Below are positions 1 through 9,650 of a DNA stretch of 64,000 bases, piece after piece. Numbering within the stretch: the first letter of the stretch is position 1; every line of letters begins with the position of its first letter. Source of the stretch: Nosocomiicoccus massiliensis (GTDB lineage: Bacteria > Bacillota > Bacilli > Staphylococcales > Salinicoccaceae). The translations under genes were made by a program, and so were the position numbers. Below the pieces are notes generated by a model. It saw only the letters and a list, made by a program, of their open reading frames with translations, was not told where the DNA came from and did no database searches. The stretch lies in the NCBI RefSeq assembly GCF_000438455.1, contig NZ_CAVG010000118.1, forward strand, positions 1-64,000, written 5' to 3'.

Positions 1-483
1 CATCTCTTTTAATAAACCTGTATATGCGCGCTGCATACTGTTATCCATCATACTTTTTAGACGGTTTTTATAGAGTCGTTTTTCTTTTTCTAAAAATTTA
101 AACGTTTCTTCATCGTAAGAGAATGGTGTCGTTAACACGTCATTTAATAATTTAGACATGTGTTCTAATATGTTTAAATCTTCTTTTATAAAACGTTCGT
201 TTACAAACTCTAACGTAAAGTGGACGAGATGACTCGTCCCAACTTTTGACGTTTGATACGTTAGATGAGCACCGTAATATTCTGATAAATATTGTACGAG
301 TGCCGCTTCACTATTATGCGTCTTTGTACGTTTTACCATCATGCGAGCAAGTAAATTTCTCGCTGTAACAGTGTTTACTTCCAACTCATTTCTAAATGTA
401 ACGCGTAACGTGAATGTTTTAAATTTATTTGTATCGATCGTTACGATTGGAATGTTATTTAATCGTTCATTTCTAATTTCCAA
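1..483 (-). CDS. yfmF: YfmF-like M16-family protein, 3' end cut off by window edge
   Basis: Reading leftward from 483 gives 161 codons with no stop before the window edge, so only the N-terminal part is present. The translation (start LEIRNERLNNIPIVTIDTNK, later YYGAHLTYQTSKVGTSHL) resembles the N-terminal domain of the inactive M16 peptidase-like protein YfmF/YmfF, which together with its partner YfmH has been linked to EF-P modification in Bacilli. The TTG start at 483 is chosen because GGGAGAG lies just upstream and the next in-frame ATG is about 49 codons in. It begins 3 bases after the ftsK stop, so it is probably co-transcribed with ftsK. No HxxEH zinc motif is visible in this part. Confidence 0.72.
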   Translation of the reverse strand, partial: MEIRNERLNNIPIVTIDTNKFKTFTLRVTFRNELEVNTVTARNLLARMMVKRTKTHNSEAALVQYLSEYYGAHLTYQTSKVGTSHLVHFTLEFVNERFIKEDLNILEHMSKLLNDVLTTPFSYDEETFKFLEKEKRLYKNRLKSMMDNSMQRAYTGLLKEM

Positions 484-485
484 TA

Positions 486-2816
486 CTAACTCTCCCTCTC
501 ATCCATTTCGTCTTCTGTGACGAGTACGTTTCTCGGCTTTGAACCACTTGCTGGTCCGATAATACCGTTACGCTCTAAATCGTCAACGAGACGCGCTGCA
601 CGGTTATAGCCGATTCTAAATTGTCGTTGAAGTAGACTTGCACTTGCACGCTGCTCTGTGATGACGAACCATTTCGCTTCTCCGTATAATTCGTCTTCAG
701 ATTCAACTTCTTCTTTTTTCGGCTCTTTTTGATTTAATATGACCGACTTATCGTAATTTGCTTTCATCTGGCTCGTGACGTAATTGACGACATCGTTCAC
801 TTCTTCATCTGATAAAAATGCCCCTTGGACACGAACTGGTTTTGATCTACCAGATGGTAAGAAGAGCATATCCCCTTTACCTAGGAGTTTTTCTGCACCC
901 CCAGAGTCTAATATCGTACGAGAGTCAGTCGTTGAGCTGACGGCAAATGCAATACGTGACGGAATATTTGCTTTAATAATTCCTGTAATAACGTCAACAG
1001 ATGGACGCTGTGTAGCGATAATTAAATGAATACCTGCAGCACGTGCCATTTGTGCAATTCGCGTAATGCTCGCTTCAACGTCTTTACTTGCGACCATCAT
1101 TAAATCTGCAAGCTCATCGATGATGACGACGATATACGGCATTTTAGATACTTTATCTTTATCTTCAGCTGTACGTTCTAAGTAATTGTTATACGCTGAA
1201 ATGTTTTTAGTATTCGTTGCACTAAATAAGTCATAACGACGTTCCATCTCGTTAACGACGCGTTGTAAAGCGTCCGCTGCTTTTTGTGGATTCGTCACGA
1301 CTGGACTTAGTAGATGTGGAATACCGTTATAGACGTTTAACTCCACCATTTTTGGATCGATCATCATTAATTTCACTTCATGTGGTTTTGCGTTAAGTAA
1401 AATCGAAATGATAATACCGTTAATACATACGGATTTACCGCTTCCTGTAGACCCAGCAACGAGCAAGTGTGGCATCTTGTTTAACTCTGCCATAATCGGT
1501 GCACCAGAAATGTCTTTACCAAGCGCAACTTCTAGTGGGTTTGTACTCGTCTTACGCTTCATGACTTCACGTAATGTAACCATAGAAACGACCGAGTTCG
1601 GCACTTCAATACCGACAGCTGATTTACCAGGAATCGGTGCTTCGATACGAATATCTTTTGCTGCAAGCGACAGTGCAATATCGTTTTGTAAATTAATAAT
1701 ACGGCTAACCTTTACGCCGATATCCGGCTGCACTTCAAACTGTGTTACAGCTGGACCGATTCTAATTTTTGAAACTTTCGCTTTTACACCGAAGTTATGA
1801 AGTGTTTCTTCTAAAACTTTACCTTGTTTTAACACGACGTCATTTGACATCTTCTCTGATACTTCAGCATCTTTTAGTAGTGTAATCGGTGGTACTTTAT
1901 ACTCTAGAAGCTCTTTAATTTCTTCTTCGTCTAGTTCGTCGAGTGGAGTATTCTCTTCGACGTCTTCAATCGAGTCATCGAGTTCCTCTTCTTCGTACTC
2001 TAAATCAACAGTCTCATCTTTTGTTTCAACGAGGTCACTGTCGATATCATCACTGCCGACAATTTCAGGTTCATATACTGTTTCTTCGACCTCTTCTTCG
2101 ATATCATCATGACTTGAAGACTCGATAATTGGATCTTCAACTTTAGTTTTCTTCGCTTTTTTCTTCTCTATTTTCTCTGGTTTGTTCGCGCGTTTTTCTT
2201 TATTTTTCTCGATGATTTCAGACGTTTTACTATTGATGTTTTTACCCGTCACTGATAATAATTTCCCGACGCGAGAAAAATCTTTACGCAGTTGTTCTTC
2301 GACGCTTTTATTTCGAATCATAATAATCGAAAAGTAAATAAACACAGCAGCAAGTAAAACTGTACCGATAAAGCTGAGCGTGTTATTCATCGCTGTAAAT
2401 AGTACTTGACCGATAATTCCACCACCGGTGAAATTTTTAAATCCTGTCGTAGCGATCGTATTTTTTATTTCATCAAAACTATAAAAATTGTTAATGAGTG
2501 GTTTGTTCGTTAAGTAAAGCACACTATGGAATAAAAAAATCAGTCCAAATTGTAGCAAAATATAACCGAACATGCGCTTTGTGAATGGGAAGTTACGGTT
2601 CATGGCGACGTAAATACTCGTCAATGTAATGATTAAGTACGTAAAATATTTACTCGTTCCAAACAGGTACGTAAATATTGAATCGATATATTCACCAAAA
2701 CTACCGAGTTGAAACAGAGATATAAAGACAAGTAATAATGTGATAAAACTCGTTAACGCATAATAGGTTTGGCGCTCATCTTTCTTTTTACGACGCGTTG
2801 CTTTCTTTTTCGCCAT
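486..2816 (-). CDS. ftsK: DNA translocase FtsK/SpoIIIE
   Basis: Septum-located ATP-driven DNA pump that clears and segregates chromosome termini; 776 residues, the usual size for Gram-positive members. After a basic N-terminus ([12 protein letters not shown]) come about four membrane helices (residues 20-170), a long charged acidic/lysine linker (about 190-310), and the RecA-like motor with Walker A GSTGSGKS (about 455-462) and Walker [12 protein letters not shown]. The C-terminal winged-helix gamma domain, which reads KOPS-type polarity sites, is present ([19 protein letters not shown]). Start chosen at 2816 because AGGAAGGAG sits at the right distance; an upstream in-frame start at 2867 lies inside the preceding terminator hairpin. 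Confidence 0.95.
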   Translation of the reverse strand: MAKKKATRRKKKDERQTYYALTSFITLLLVFISLFQLGSFGEYIDSIFTYLFGTSKYFTYLIITLTSIYVAMNRNFPFTKRMFGYILLQFGLIFLFHSVLYLTNKPLINNFYSFDEIKNTIATTGFKNFTGGGIIGQVLFTAMNNTLSFIGTVLLAAVFIYFSIIMIRNKSVEEQLRKDFSRVGKLLSVTGKNINSKTSEIIEKNKEKRANKPEKIEKKKAKKTKVEDPIIESSSHDDIEEEVEETVYEPEIVGSDDIDSDLVETKDETVDLEYEEEELDDSIEDVEENTPLDELDEEEIKELLEYKVPPITLLKDAEVSEKMSNDVVLKQGKVLEETLHNFGVKAKVSKIRIGPAVTQFEVQPDIGVKVSRIINLQNDIALSLAAKDIRIEAPIPGKSAVGIEVPNSVVSMVTLREVMKRKTSTNPLEVALGKDISGAPIMAELNKMPHLLVAGSTGSGKSVCINGIIISILLNAKPHEVKLMMIDPKMVELNVYNGIPHLLSPVVTNPQKAADALQRVVNEMERRYDLFSATNTKNISAYNNYLERTAEDKDKVSKMPYIVVIIDELADLMMVASKDVEASITRIAQMARAAGIHLIIATQRPSVDVITGIIKANIPSRIAFAVSSTTDSRTILDSGGAEKLLGKGDMLFLPSGRSKPVRVQGAFLSDEEVNDVVNYVTSQMKANYDKSVILNQKEPKKEEVESEDELYGEAKWFVITEQRASASLLQRQFRIGYNRAARLVDDLERNGIIGPASGSKPRNVLVTEDEMDERES

Positions 2817-2831
2817 TACAAACTCCTTCCT

Positions 2832-2868
2832 AAAAAATTTGGAGATACTATAATATAATATCTCCAAA
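2832..2868 (-). terminator. Rho-independent terminator after rnjB
   Basis: Perfect 10-bp inverted repeat TTTGGAGATA/TATCTCCAAA (2838-2847 and 2859-2868) with an 11-nt loop, followed on the minus strand by six T. It lies between the rnjB stop and the ftsK ribosome binding site, so it probably limits read-through into ftsK. Confidence 0.75.
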
Positions 2869-2876
2869 ATTCTTTC

Positions 2877-4553
2877 TTATATTTCAGATATGATTGGTAT
2901 AATCATCGGACGACGTTTCGTACTTTCGTATAAGAACTTAAGTAACGCTTCTCTCACGTCTTGTTTTAAGTCATTCCAGTCTAAGTTTCCTGATTGAATA
3001 GAATCTTCAACGACTTCTTTTACAATCGCTTCAGCAGTCGTTAATAGCTCTTCACTTTCTTTGACGTAGACAAAGCCACGACTTTGAATTTCAGGTCCGG
3101 CTTTAATTTTTCTCTCGTTACGATCGATCGTAACAACCGCAATGAATATACCGTCTTCACTTAATATACGGCGGTCTCTTAAGACGATGTTACCAACGTC
3201 TCCGACACCTCTACCGTCAATTAAGACGTTACCTGCATGTACTTTTTCTTGATAGTACATCTCTTTTCCGTCATAGCTGACGACGTCACCTTTTTCAAGT
3301 AAGAAAATATTTTCTGGATCGATTCCTGCTTCAGCAGCAAGTTTTGCGTGAGCGATCTGGTTTTTATATTCGCCTTGAACAGGAACAAAATATTTCGGTT
3401 TAAATATGTTAAACATCATTTTTAACTCTTCACTTAAACCGTGACTCGACGCGTGAATTCCACTTGTCGGTAAGTAAATTTTAGCTCCTGCTTTAGTTAA
3501 GTCGTTTAACGTTGAATATAAAATGACTTCCATGTTTGACGATGGCGTCGTTAAAATATACACTTCATCGTTTTCTTTAATGTTTGTCACTTCATGCGTT
3601 CCTTTTGACATCTCTGTCAGTGCATCGAATGGTTCCCCTTGTTTACCAGTTGCGATAATGACAATTTCATTATCTGGGAAGTTTTTAATTTGATGTGACG
3701 GAACGAGTAACCCTTCAGGAATATCGAAATATCCGAGCTTTCTTGCGACTTTAAACGATGCTTCTAACGTCTTACCTAAAAACGTCACTTTACGGTTTGC
3801 TTTATGTGCGTTTGTTAACACTTGTTGAATACGTACGAAGTTTGATGCATAAAGTGACACGATAATGCGCCCTTTAGATTTTAAGAAATCCGTTAATAAT
3901 TGCTCTTCGATAATATTTTCAGGTGTATTATATCCGCGCTTTTCTGCTTCCGTAGAATCACTAATTAACACGAGACAATCATCTTCACGAGCTAAGTCGT
4001 ACATCTTCGCACCGTTAAATCCGTAATCTCCTTCGAGACTTTGATCGAATTTAAATTCTCCAGTATAGACGATTGAACCGTACTTCGTTTTAATTGAGCA
4101 TCCGTAAGAATCTGGAATACTATGGCTCGTTTCGAAAAATTCAAAACTTGCATTTTTAAAGTTCATTTTTGATTCACTATTAATCGTATAGAACTTTTGT
4201 TTTTTACGAATATTTAATTCTTTAAACGATTCTTTAATTAAAGCAATCGTCAGTTTTGAAGCATAAATCGGTACGTCGATATCTTCTAAAATATACGGTA
4301 ATGCACCGATTGAATCTGCATGACCATGCGAGATAAATATCGCTTTTAAACGGTCGATATTTTCTTTCACGTACGTAATGTCCGGTATAACGACATCTAC
4401 ACCGTACATTTCGTTTTCCGGAAACATTAGCCCCGCGTCTAGCATGAACATTTCATCGTCTACCTCAACGATGTACATGTTTTTAGCAATTTCTCCAACA
4501 CCGCCGAGTGGGATGATTTTTACGTTCGCGTCACGCTTTCTTTCTTTTGCCAC
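2877..4553 (-). CDS. rnjB: Ribonuclease J2 (degenerate-site paralogue)
   Basis: Metallo-beta-lactamase/beta-CASP ribonuclease of the RNase J group, 558 residues. The metal-binding loop reads HGHADS at residues 76-81, where active J1 enzymes have HGHEDH, and the later TGDFKFD motif is TGEFKFD. Both changes are typical of the catalytically weak J2 subunit, which forms a complex with J1 and stabilises it in mRNA and rRNA 5' processing. The genomic place between pnp and ftsK is also that of staphylococcal rnjB. It starts 3 bases after the pnp stop, so the pnp-rnjB transcript couples two RNA-decay enzymes. Confidence 0.93.
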   Translation of the reverse strand: MAKERKRDANVKIIPLGGVGEIAKNMYIVEVDDEMFMLDAGLMFPENEMYGVDVVIPDITYVKENIDRLKAIFISHGHADSIGALPYILEDIDVPIYASKLTIALIKESFKELNIRKKQKFYTINSESKMNFKNASFEFFETSHSIPDSYGCSIKTKYGSIVYTGEFKFDQSLEGDYGFNGAKMYDLAREDDCLVLISDSTEAEKRGYNTPENIIEEQLLTDFLKSKGRIIVSLYASNFVRIQQVLTNAHKANRKVTFLGKTLEASFKVARKLGYFDIPEGLLVPSHQIKNFPDNEIVIIATGKQGEPFDALTEMSKGTHEVTNIKENDEVYILTTPSSNMEVILYSTLNDLTKAGAKIYLPTSGIHASSHGLSEELKMMFNIFKPKYFVPVQGEYKNQIAHAKLAAEAGIDPENIFLLEKGDVVSYDGKEMYYQEKVHAGNVLIDGRGVGDVGNIVLRDRRILSEDGIFIAVVTIDRNERKIKAGPEIQSRGFVYVKESEELLTTAEAIVKEVVEDSIQSGNLDWNDLKQDVREALLKFLYESTKRRPMIIPIISEI

Positions 4554-4556
4554 GAT

Positions 4557-6692
4557 TTATCCCTCCTCGTTGTTCTTTTTGTTTTTATCGTTATCTTTCT
4601 TTTCAATTAACGCTTTACGAGATGCATTTACGCGTCCTTGCTTATCGATTTCTGTTACTTTAACGAGAGTTTCATCTCCAACTTTTAACACGTCTTCTAC
4701 GTTTTTAACGTGTGCGTGATCTAAGTTAGAAATGTGAACGAGTGCGTCTTTACCTGGGAATAACTCTACGAACGCACCGAATTTTTCAATACGTTTTACT
4801 GTACCCATGTAAATTTCTCCAACTTTTGCTTCACGCGTTAAGTCTTCGATAATCTTACGTGCTTTGTCGATCATCTCTTGATCGACAGCACCGATAAAGA
4901 TCGTACCGTCTTGCTCGATATCTAACGTTACGCCAGTTTCATCGATGATTTCGTTAATTTGTTTACCACCAGGTCCAATGACGTCACGAATTTTATCTGG
5001 GTTGATTGTCATCGTTTCAATCTTCGGAGCGTATGGTGATAACTCTGTTTTTGGTGATTCGATTGTCGCTAACATGTTATCTAAAATGTGTAGACGACCA
5101 ACGCGCGCTTGTTCTAACGCTTCTTCTAAAATATCTTCACGTAATCCGTCGACTTTAATATCCATTTGAATTGCAGTAATCCCTTTCGCAGTACCTGCAA
5201 CTTTAAAGTCCATATCACCTAATGCGTCTTCCATACCTTGGATGTCTGAAAGAATCGTATAGTTGTCACCATTCATCATCATACCCATCGCAATACCAGC
5301 AACTGGTGCTTTAATTGGTACACCTGCGTCCATTAATGCGAGTGTTCCACCACAAATTGACGCTTGAGATGAAGAACCGTTCGACTCTAAAACTTCTGAT
5401 ACGACGCGAATCGTATACGGGAATTCCTCTTGTGAAGGAATGACTTGGCTAAGTGCACGTTCACCTAACGCACCGTGACCAATCTCACGACGTCCTGGAG
5501 CACGAAGTGGCCCAGTTTCACCGACAGAGAAGTGTGGGAAGTTATAGTGATGCATGAAATGTTTCTCTTCTTCTTCACCGAGTCCGTCGATAATTTGGTG
5601 CTCACTTAAACTTCCTAACGTCGCAACAGATAATACTTGTGTTTGTCCACGTGTAAATAAACCAGAGCCGTGTGCTCTAGGTAAAAGTGCGACTTGAGAG
5701 TTTAACGGACGAATTTCATCCGGTTTTCTTCTGTCTGGACGGATTTTATCTTCAGTGATTAAACGACGCACTGTATTAAATACCGCATCGTTAAATAAAC
5801 GTTTCGCTTCTTTTTCGTTCGCTTCGAAGTCTTCGTCTTCTTCATCGAGAAGAGCGATGATTGCTTCTTTCACTTCAGATAATTTATTATCACGTTCGTG
5901 CTTATCAACTGTTAATACACACTCTTCAATATCAAACTGCTCGAGTTGACTATCGACGATTTTTTGAATGTCCTCGTCGTCAACTGGAGGTTCAAATGCC
6001 ATTTTCTCAGGATTTACGTAGTCGACGATTTCTTGTTGGAACTCGACTAACTTTTTAATTTCTTTATGTCCAAAAAGGATTGCTTCGAGCATTTTATCTT
6101 CAGGTATTTCTTTTGCACCTGCTTCAACCATGTTGATTGCGTCAAACGTTCCTGCTAAATCAAGTTCTAATACAGAGTTGTTTAACGTCTCAACATCTGG
6201 GTTAATGACGAATTCGTCGTCTTTAATACCGATACGTACACCAGCAATTGGTCCATTAAACGGTACGTCAGAAACTGATAAAGCAATCGATGAACCGAGC
6301 ATCGCTGCCATTTCAGGTGAGTTGTTTGGATCAACAGAAAGTACTGTCGAAATAATTTGAACGTCGTGTCTAAATCCGTCTGGGAAAAGTGGACGAATTG
6401 GACGGTCGATTAAACGACTCGCAAGTGTCGCCGCTTCACTCGGACGCCCTTCACGTTTATTAAATCCACCAGGTATTTTACCGCGTGCGTATAATTTCTC
6501 TTCGTACGCCACTGTTAGTGGGAAAAAGTCCATATCTTTTGGTTCTTTAGAAGCAGTCACTGTCGATAAGACAACTGTGTCTCCATATCGTACTAGAACT
6601 GCACCATTTGCTTGTTTGGCTACTTCGCCGTATTCAACGATTAGTGGACGTCCTGCCCACTCCGTTTGAAACGTTTTCTTAGTTTCTATCAT
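4557..6692 (-). CDS. pnp: Polyribonucleotide nucleotidyltransferase (PNPase)
   Basis: Phosphorolytic 3'-5' exoribonuclease of the RNA degradosome, 711 residues, full length. Two RNase PH domains flank a helical insert. The second carries [15 protein letters not shown] and the [15 protein letters not shown] phosphate-site region. A KH domain with the [12 protein letters not shown] loop and a C-terminal S1 domain ([15 protein letters not shown]) follow, then a lysine/asparagine tail. The ATG at 6692 has AGAGGAGAG upstream. It follows rpsO, as in most Bacilli; the rpsO terminator lies in the 94-bp gap, so pnp probably depends partly on read-through. Confidence 0.97.
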   Translation of the reverse strand: MIETKKTFQTEWAGRPLIVEYGEVAKQANGAVLVRYGDTVVLSTVTASKEPKDMDFFPLTVAYEEKLYARGKIPGGFNKREGRPSEAATLASRLIDRPIRPLFPDGFRHDVQIISTVLSVDPNNSPEMAAMLGSSIALSVSDVPFNGPIAGVRIGIKDDEFVINPDVETLNNSVLELDLAGTFDAINMVEAGAKEIPEDKMLEAILFGHKEIKKLVEFQQEIVDYVNPEKMAFEPPVDDEDIQKIVDSQLEQFDIEECVLTVDKHERDNKLSEVKEAIIALLDEEDEDFEANEKEAKRLFNDAVFNTVRRLITEDKIRPDRRKPDEIRPLNSQVALLPRAHGSGLFTRGQTQVLSVATLGSLSEHQIIDGLGEEEEKHFMHHYNFPHFSVGETGPLRAPGRREIGHGALGERALSQVIPSQEEFPYTIRVVSEVLESNGSSSQASICGGTLALMDAGVPIKAPVAGIAMGMMMNGDNYTILSDIQGMEDALGDMDFKVAGTAKGITAIQMDIKVDGLREDILEEALEQARVGRLHILDNMLATIESPKTELSPYAPKIETMTINPDKIRDVIGPGGKQINEIIDETGVTLDIEQDGTIFIGAVDQEMIDKARKIIEDLTREAKVGEIYMGTVKRIEKFGAFVELFPGKDALVHISNLDHAHVKNVEDVLKVGDETLVKVTEIDKQGRVNASRKALIEKKDNDKNKKNNEEG

Positions 6693-6752
6693 ATAATTTC
6701 TCTCCTCTACATACTTCTCTTTATGATACCATTTTTAACGACTAATTTATAT

Positions 6753-6779
6753 AAAAAAAAGCATACCAAATGGTATGCT
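6753..6779 (-). terminator. Terminator after rpsO
   Basis: Eight-bp stem AGCATACC/GGTATGCT (6760-6767, 6772-6779) with a 4-nt loop and eight T on the minus strand, starting 8 bases after the rpsO stop. It lies upstream of pnp and probably attenuates read-through. Confidence 0.85.
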
Positions 6780-6786
6780 CTCTCTA

Positions 6787-7056
6787 TTAACGACGTAAAC
6801 CTAATTTTTTAATTAACTCACGGTAACGAGTAACGTCTTTTTCACGTAAGTAGTTTAATAAGTGCTTACGGCGACCAACCATTTTTAAAAGTCCGCGACG
6901 TGAATGGTGGTCTTTTTTGTGTACTTTTAAGTGTGCGTTTAATGTGTTAATTTCTTCAGTTAACACTGCAATTTGAACTTCTGGAGATCCAGTGTCCGTT
7001 TCGTGTACACGGTATTCTTCGATTAATTGTTGTTTTCTTTCTTTTGACATTGACAT
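6787..7056 (-). CDS. rpsO: 30S ribosomal protein S15
   Basis: Primary 16S rRNA-binding protein of the small-subunit platform; 89 residues, the normal length. It carries the hallmark stretches [34 protein letters not shown] and LLNYLR. Two closely spaced ATGs are possible. The second, at 7056, is chosen because GGGAGG lies 8 bases before it and only 2 bases before the first. It is transcribed from its own promoter in the ribF 3' end (7143-7171) and ends at a strong hairpin. Confidence 0.97.
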   Translation of the reverse strand: MSMSKERKQQLIEEYRVHETDTGSPEVQIAVLTEEINTLNAHLKVHKKDHHSRRGLLKMVGRRKHLLNYLREKDVTRYRELIKKLGLRR

Positions 7057-7137
7057 AGTCATGTCCTCCCTTTTATTAAATATTCGCTAATATCTGAGTC
7101 AAAAGTTAGGGTGTCTAATGACCAAGATATCGCACTT
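7057..7137 (-). promoter_or_regulatory. rpsO 5' leader with hairpin, possible S15 autoregulation site
   Basis: The roughly 80-nt leader from the predicted start site to the rpsO ATG can form a stem between GCGATATC and GATATTAGC (one bulged A), enclosing about 30 nt that includes ACACCCTAACTTTTGACTC, and ends with GGGAGG. S15 represses its own mRNA through leader RNA in several bacteria, so autoregulation is plausible. I cannot match this one to a named motif. Confidence 0.4.
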
Positions 7138-7142
7138 AAATA

Positions 7143-7171
7143 ATTATACGCGATTTACTCGAATTTTTCAA
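7143..7171 (-). promoter_or_regulatory. Sigma-A promoter of rpsO-pnp
   Basis: TTGAAA (7166-7171), 17-bp spacer, TATAAT (7143-7148) on the minus strand. The -35 box lies inside the 3' end of ribF and the -10 box is just past its stop codon. Confidence 0.8.
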
Positions 7172-8093
7172 GTAACTGTATGGCGTTTTCTTTATCGATT
7201 GTCATCGCTTCAATTAAATCATCTAAACCGTCAAATTTCTTTTCTCCACGTAAATAGTTATGAAGATACACTGACACTTCTTCACCGTATATCGTACGGT
7301 CAAAATCAATTAAATGCACTTCAATCGTCACTTTATAATCTTCGTGGAACGTCGGCTTTTTACCAATCGATGCGACACCTCTATAAATCGTATCATCTGC
7401 ACCAATCGTCATCGTAACAGCATACACTCCGAGTGACGGTAGTAAAAACGGCCCGCTCGGTTCGATGTTTGCTGTTCTAAATCCGATTGTTCGCCCGCGC
7501 TTTTCACCTTGAACGACGACACCGTTAATTTGATACGGTCTTCCGAGTATTTTATTTGCTTCTTCTAGCTTATTACTTAAAAGAAGTTCTCGGATTTTTG
7601 TCGTCGAAATTTTTTCTTCGTTTTCGTTTATCGGAAGTACTTTAGTCGTGTTAAATTCGTCGTATGTCTTTAACGTCGTAATCGATCCTTTACCGTACTG
7701 CCCATATGAAAAATCAAACCCTGCGATTACTTCTTTCACGTTGTTAGAGATTAAATACTCTTTCACAAACGTATCTGGAGATAACGCTGCAAAGTCACTT
7801 GAAAAGTTTACGACAAATAAGTAATCGATGCCTTTTGCTTTTAGCATCTCTTCTTTTTCTTTTAACGGCGTAATGTACGTCGTACGTCGCATTTTCGGAT
7901 TTAATACGACAGAAGGATGTGGATCAAACGTCATCACTGCTTTTTTTAACCCTTTTTCTTCAGCAATTTCAATCATCGTGTCGATCACTTGTTGATGTCC
8001 GAGATGCAGTCCATCAAAAAAACCGAGCGCTAATGCGATTGGTTCGTTTTCTATAGATAAATCATTTGAATAATATAGTCGATATGTTTTCAT
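7155..8093 (-). CDS. ribF: Bifunctional riboflavin kinase/FAD synthetase
   Basis: Makes FMN from riboflavin and then FAD; 312 residues, typical length. The N-terminal nucleotidyltransferase domain has the GFFDGLHLGHQ signature; the C-terminal flavokinase domain has GRPYQINGVVVQGEKRGR and GFRTANIEP. The ATG at 8093 has GAGGG at good spacing. The longer in-frame start lies inside truB and is rejected. It begins 7 bases after the truB stop, so the two genes are transcriptionally coupled. Its last codons contain the rpsO -35 box. Confidence 0.95.
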   Translation of the reverse strand: MKTYRLYYSNDLSIENEPIALALGFFDGLHLGHQQVIDTMIEIAEEKGLKKAVMTFDPHPSVVLNPKMRRTTYITPLKEKEEMLKAKGIDYLFVVNFSSDFAALSPDTFVKEYLISNNVKEVIAGFDFSYGQYGKGSITTLKTYDEFNTTKVLPINENEEKISTTKIRELLLSNKLEEANKILGRPYQINGVVVQGEKRGRTIGFRTANIEPSGPFLLPSLGVYAVTMTIGADDTIYRGVASIGKKPTFHEDYKVTIEVHLIDFDRTIYGEEVSVYLHNYLRGEKKFDGLDDLIEAMTIDKENAIQLLEKFE

Positions 8094-8100
8094 AAAGCCC

Positions 8101-9012
8101 TCACAAGTCATTTGACGTAAGAAACATTTTAAACGGTTTATATTCGTTTTCTTTATGTTTTTTATACAAACCGATTGGTCGGTTGTTTTTAACAAATAAA
8201 ACTGTCTCTACGTCTTCGTTATTCGTTAGTTTCATCATATCATTTTGACTCATCTTTTGCCCATTTGAAATTTTAAACAATGGCCCACGATCTTTCAGTT
8301 CATCGAATAGTTCGACGGTATATTCATCGCTTAAAACTTCTAAAATCGGAATAATCGACGCTTCACTAATCGTATCTAACTCGACTGCATCATCTTCAGT
8401 AAACCCACACGATTGTGTTCTTCTTAAATACGACATATGTGCTTCAACACCGAGTTTACGACCGATGTCTACAGCGAGCGTACGAATGTATGTACCTTTT
8501 GAGCATGTTACGTCAATTTGAAAATCTATCGTATCGCGAAACGTAATAACTCCAGTACGTTCTAAACGATAAATCGTTACGACGCGGCTCGGTCTTTCTA
8601 CTACTTCATTATTTCGTGCGTATTCGTATAACTTTTTACCGTTTACTTTCACCGAGCTATACATCGGTACTGTTTGATTATAATCTCTTTCAAAGTTTTC
8701 AATAACGTCGTCGATCATTTCTTTTGTGATATGTGAGACGTCGCTCGTTTTTAATTTTTCACCTGCAGAATCTTCAGTTGTCGTTGAAAACCCGAGTGTT
8801 ACCACTGCTGTATAACTTTTTTGTCTTTCTTGTAACACTTCAGTCAATTGCGTCGCATCTCCTACGACAACCGGTAACACGCCCGTCACATCTGGATCTA
8901 ACGTTCCTGTATGACCGACTTTTTTCATATGTAATTTACGTCTAACTTTCATAACGACGTCATGACTTGTCATACCTTTTGGTTTGTCCACACAGATGAC
9001 TCCACTATACAT
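8101..9012 (-). CDS. truB: tRNA pseudouridine(55) synthase TruB
   Basis: Converts U55 of tRNAs to pseudouridine in the T-arm. 303 residues. The catalytic aspartate lies in KVGHTGTLDPDVTGVLPV near residues 32-49. The N-terminal SGVICVDKPKGMTSHDV and the GTYIRTLAVDIG segment are characteristic, and a C-terminal PUA-like extension is present. An AGAGGTG site precedes the ATG. It sits downstream of a small membrane-protein gene and upstream of ribF, in the standard rbfA-truB-ribF order of Bacilli with one extra gene inserted. Confidence 0.95.
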   Translation of the reverse strand: MYSGVICVDKPKGMTSHDVVMKVRRKLHMKKVGHTGTLDPDVTGVLPVVVGDATQLTEVLQERQKSYTAVVTLGFSTTTEDSAGEKLKTSDVSHITKEMIDDVIENFERDYNQTVPMYSSVKVNGKKLYEYARNNEVVERPSRVVTIYRLERTGVITFRDTIDFQIDVTCSKGTYIRTLAVDIGRKLGVEAHMSYLRRTQSCGFTEDDAVELDTISEASIIPILEVLSDEYTVELFDELKDRGPLFKISNGQKMSQNDMMKLTNNEDVETVLFVKNNRPIGLYKKHKENEYKPFKMFLTSNDL

Positions 9013-9023
9013 TGTGACACCTC

Positions 9024-9215
9024 TTACTTTTTTCGATTAAATATTTTTTCATATAAAAAGACAAAGAGCCCAGCAATAACAACGATAAATACGAGTGATA
9101 AAAATGCCGAACCAAATGTTTTAGTCGGTAGTAAATTGAAAAATAATGCATCGATTCCGATTACTAATAATCCGAGAAATACTAAGTACATTAAAAACCA
9201 AAAATTGTTTGACAT
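9024..9215 (-). CDS. Small two-helix membrane protein of unknown function
   Basis: 63-residue protein with two hydrophobic segments, about residues 5-28 and 34-56, separated by a short LLPTKTFGS loop and ending in the basic tail EKIFNRKK. No known domain is recognised. GGAGG seven bases before the ATG and its tight position 11 bases ahead of truB support a real gene. It lies just after the infB-operon terminator, so it may be the first gene of a separate transcript with truB-ribF. The predicted topology has both ends on the same side, with the basic tail cytoplasmic. Confidence 0.72.
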   Translation of the reverse strand: MSNNFWFLMYLVFLGLLVIGIDALFFNLLPTKTFGSAFLSLVFIVVIAGLFVFLYEKIFNRKK

Positions 9216-9267
9216 CTGTTTCCTCCATACAATTATTTAATTATAAATATACCACTTATCTATTCAT

Positions 9268-9299
9268 AAAAAAATAATGAGCGACGAATCGCCGCTCAT
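9268..9299 (-). terminator. Terminator of the rimP-nusA-infB-rbfA operon
   Basis: Ten-bp stem (9277-9286 with 9290-9299, one G-U pair on the minus strand) with a 3-nt loop, followed by a TATTTTTTTA tract, directly after the rbfA stop. Confidence 0.85.
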
Positions 9300-9300
9300 A

Positions 9301-9648
9301 TTATTTGTCTTCGTTTTTAATTTGGTTTAATAAGTCTTCAATTCTGCTACCGTAGTCGACAGATTGATCGTACTTCACGTAGATTTCTGGTGCTTTTCTT
9401 AAACGAATATTTTTTGCAACTGCTGAACGGAGTAACCCACGATATTTATTTAAAATATCTTCAACTTCTGCTTTATTTTCGTTTAAGGTCGTAAAGTATA
9501 CGTTCGCATATTCAAGCTCTTCAGAAACTTCAACTTCAGTCACTGTAACGAGTTTTAACGATGGTTCTTTATCCATCACTTCGTTGTCGATGACTTCAGT
9601 CACTACTTTTTTAATTTCTTCTGCAACTCGGTCATTACGCTTAGCCAT
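9301..9648 (-). CDS. rbfA: 30S ribosome-binding factor A
   Basis: Single KH-like-domain assembly factor that binds the 16S rRNA 5' region late in 30S maturation and in cold adaptation. 115 residues, usual length. The segment RNDRVAEEIKKVVTEVI at the N-terminus and RLRKAPEIYVKYDQSVDYG near the C-terminus are typical. It starts 2 bases after the infB stop and is the last gene before a strong terminator. Confidence 0.95.
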   Translation of the reverse strand: MAKRNDRVAEEIKKVVTEVIDNEVMDKEPSLKLVTVTEVEVSEELEYANVYFTTLNENKAEVEDILNKYRGLLRSAVAKNIRLRKAPEIYVKYDQSVDYGSRIEDLLNQIKNEDK

Positions 9649-9650
9649 AA

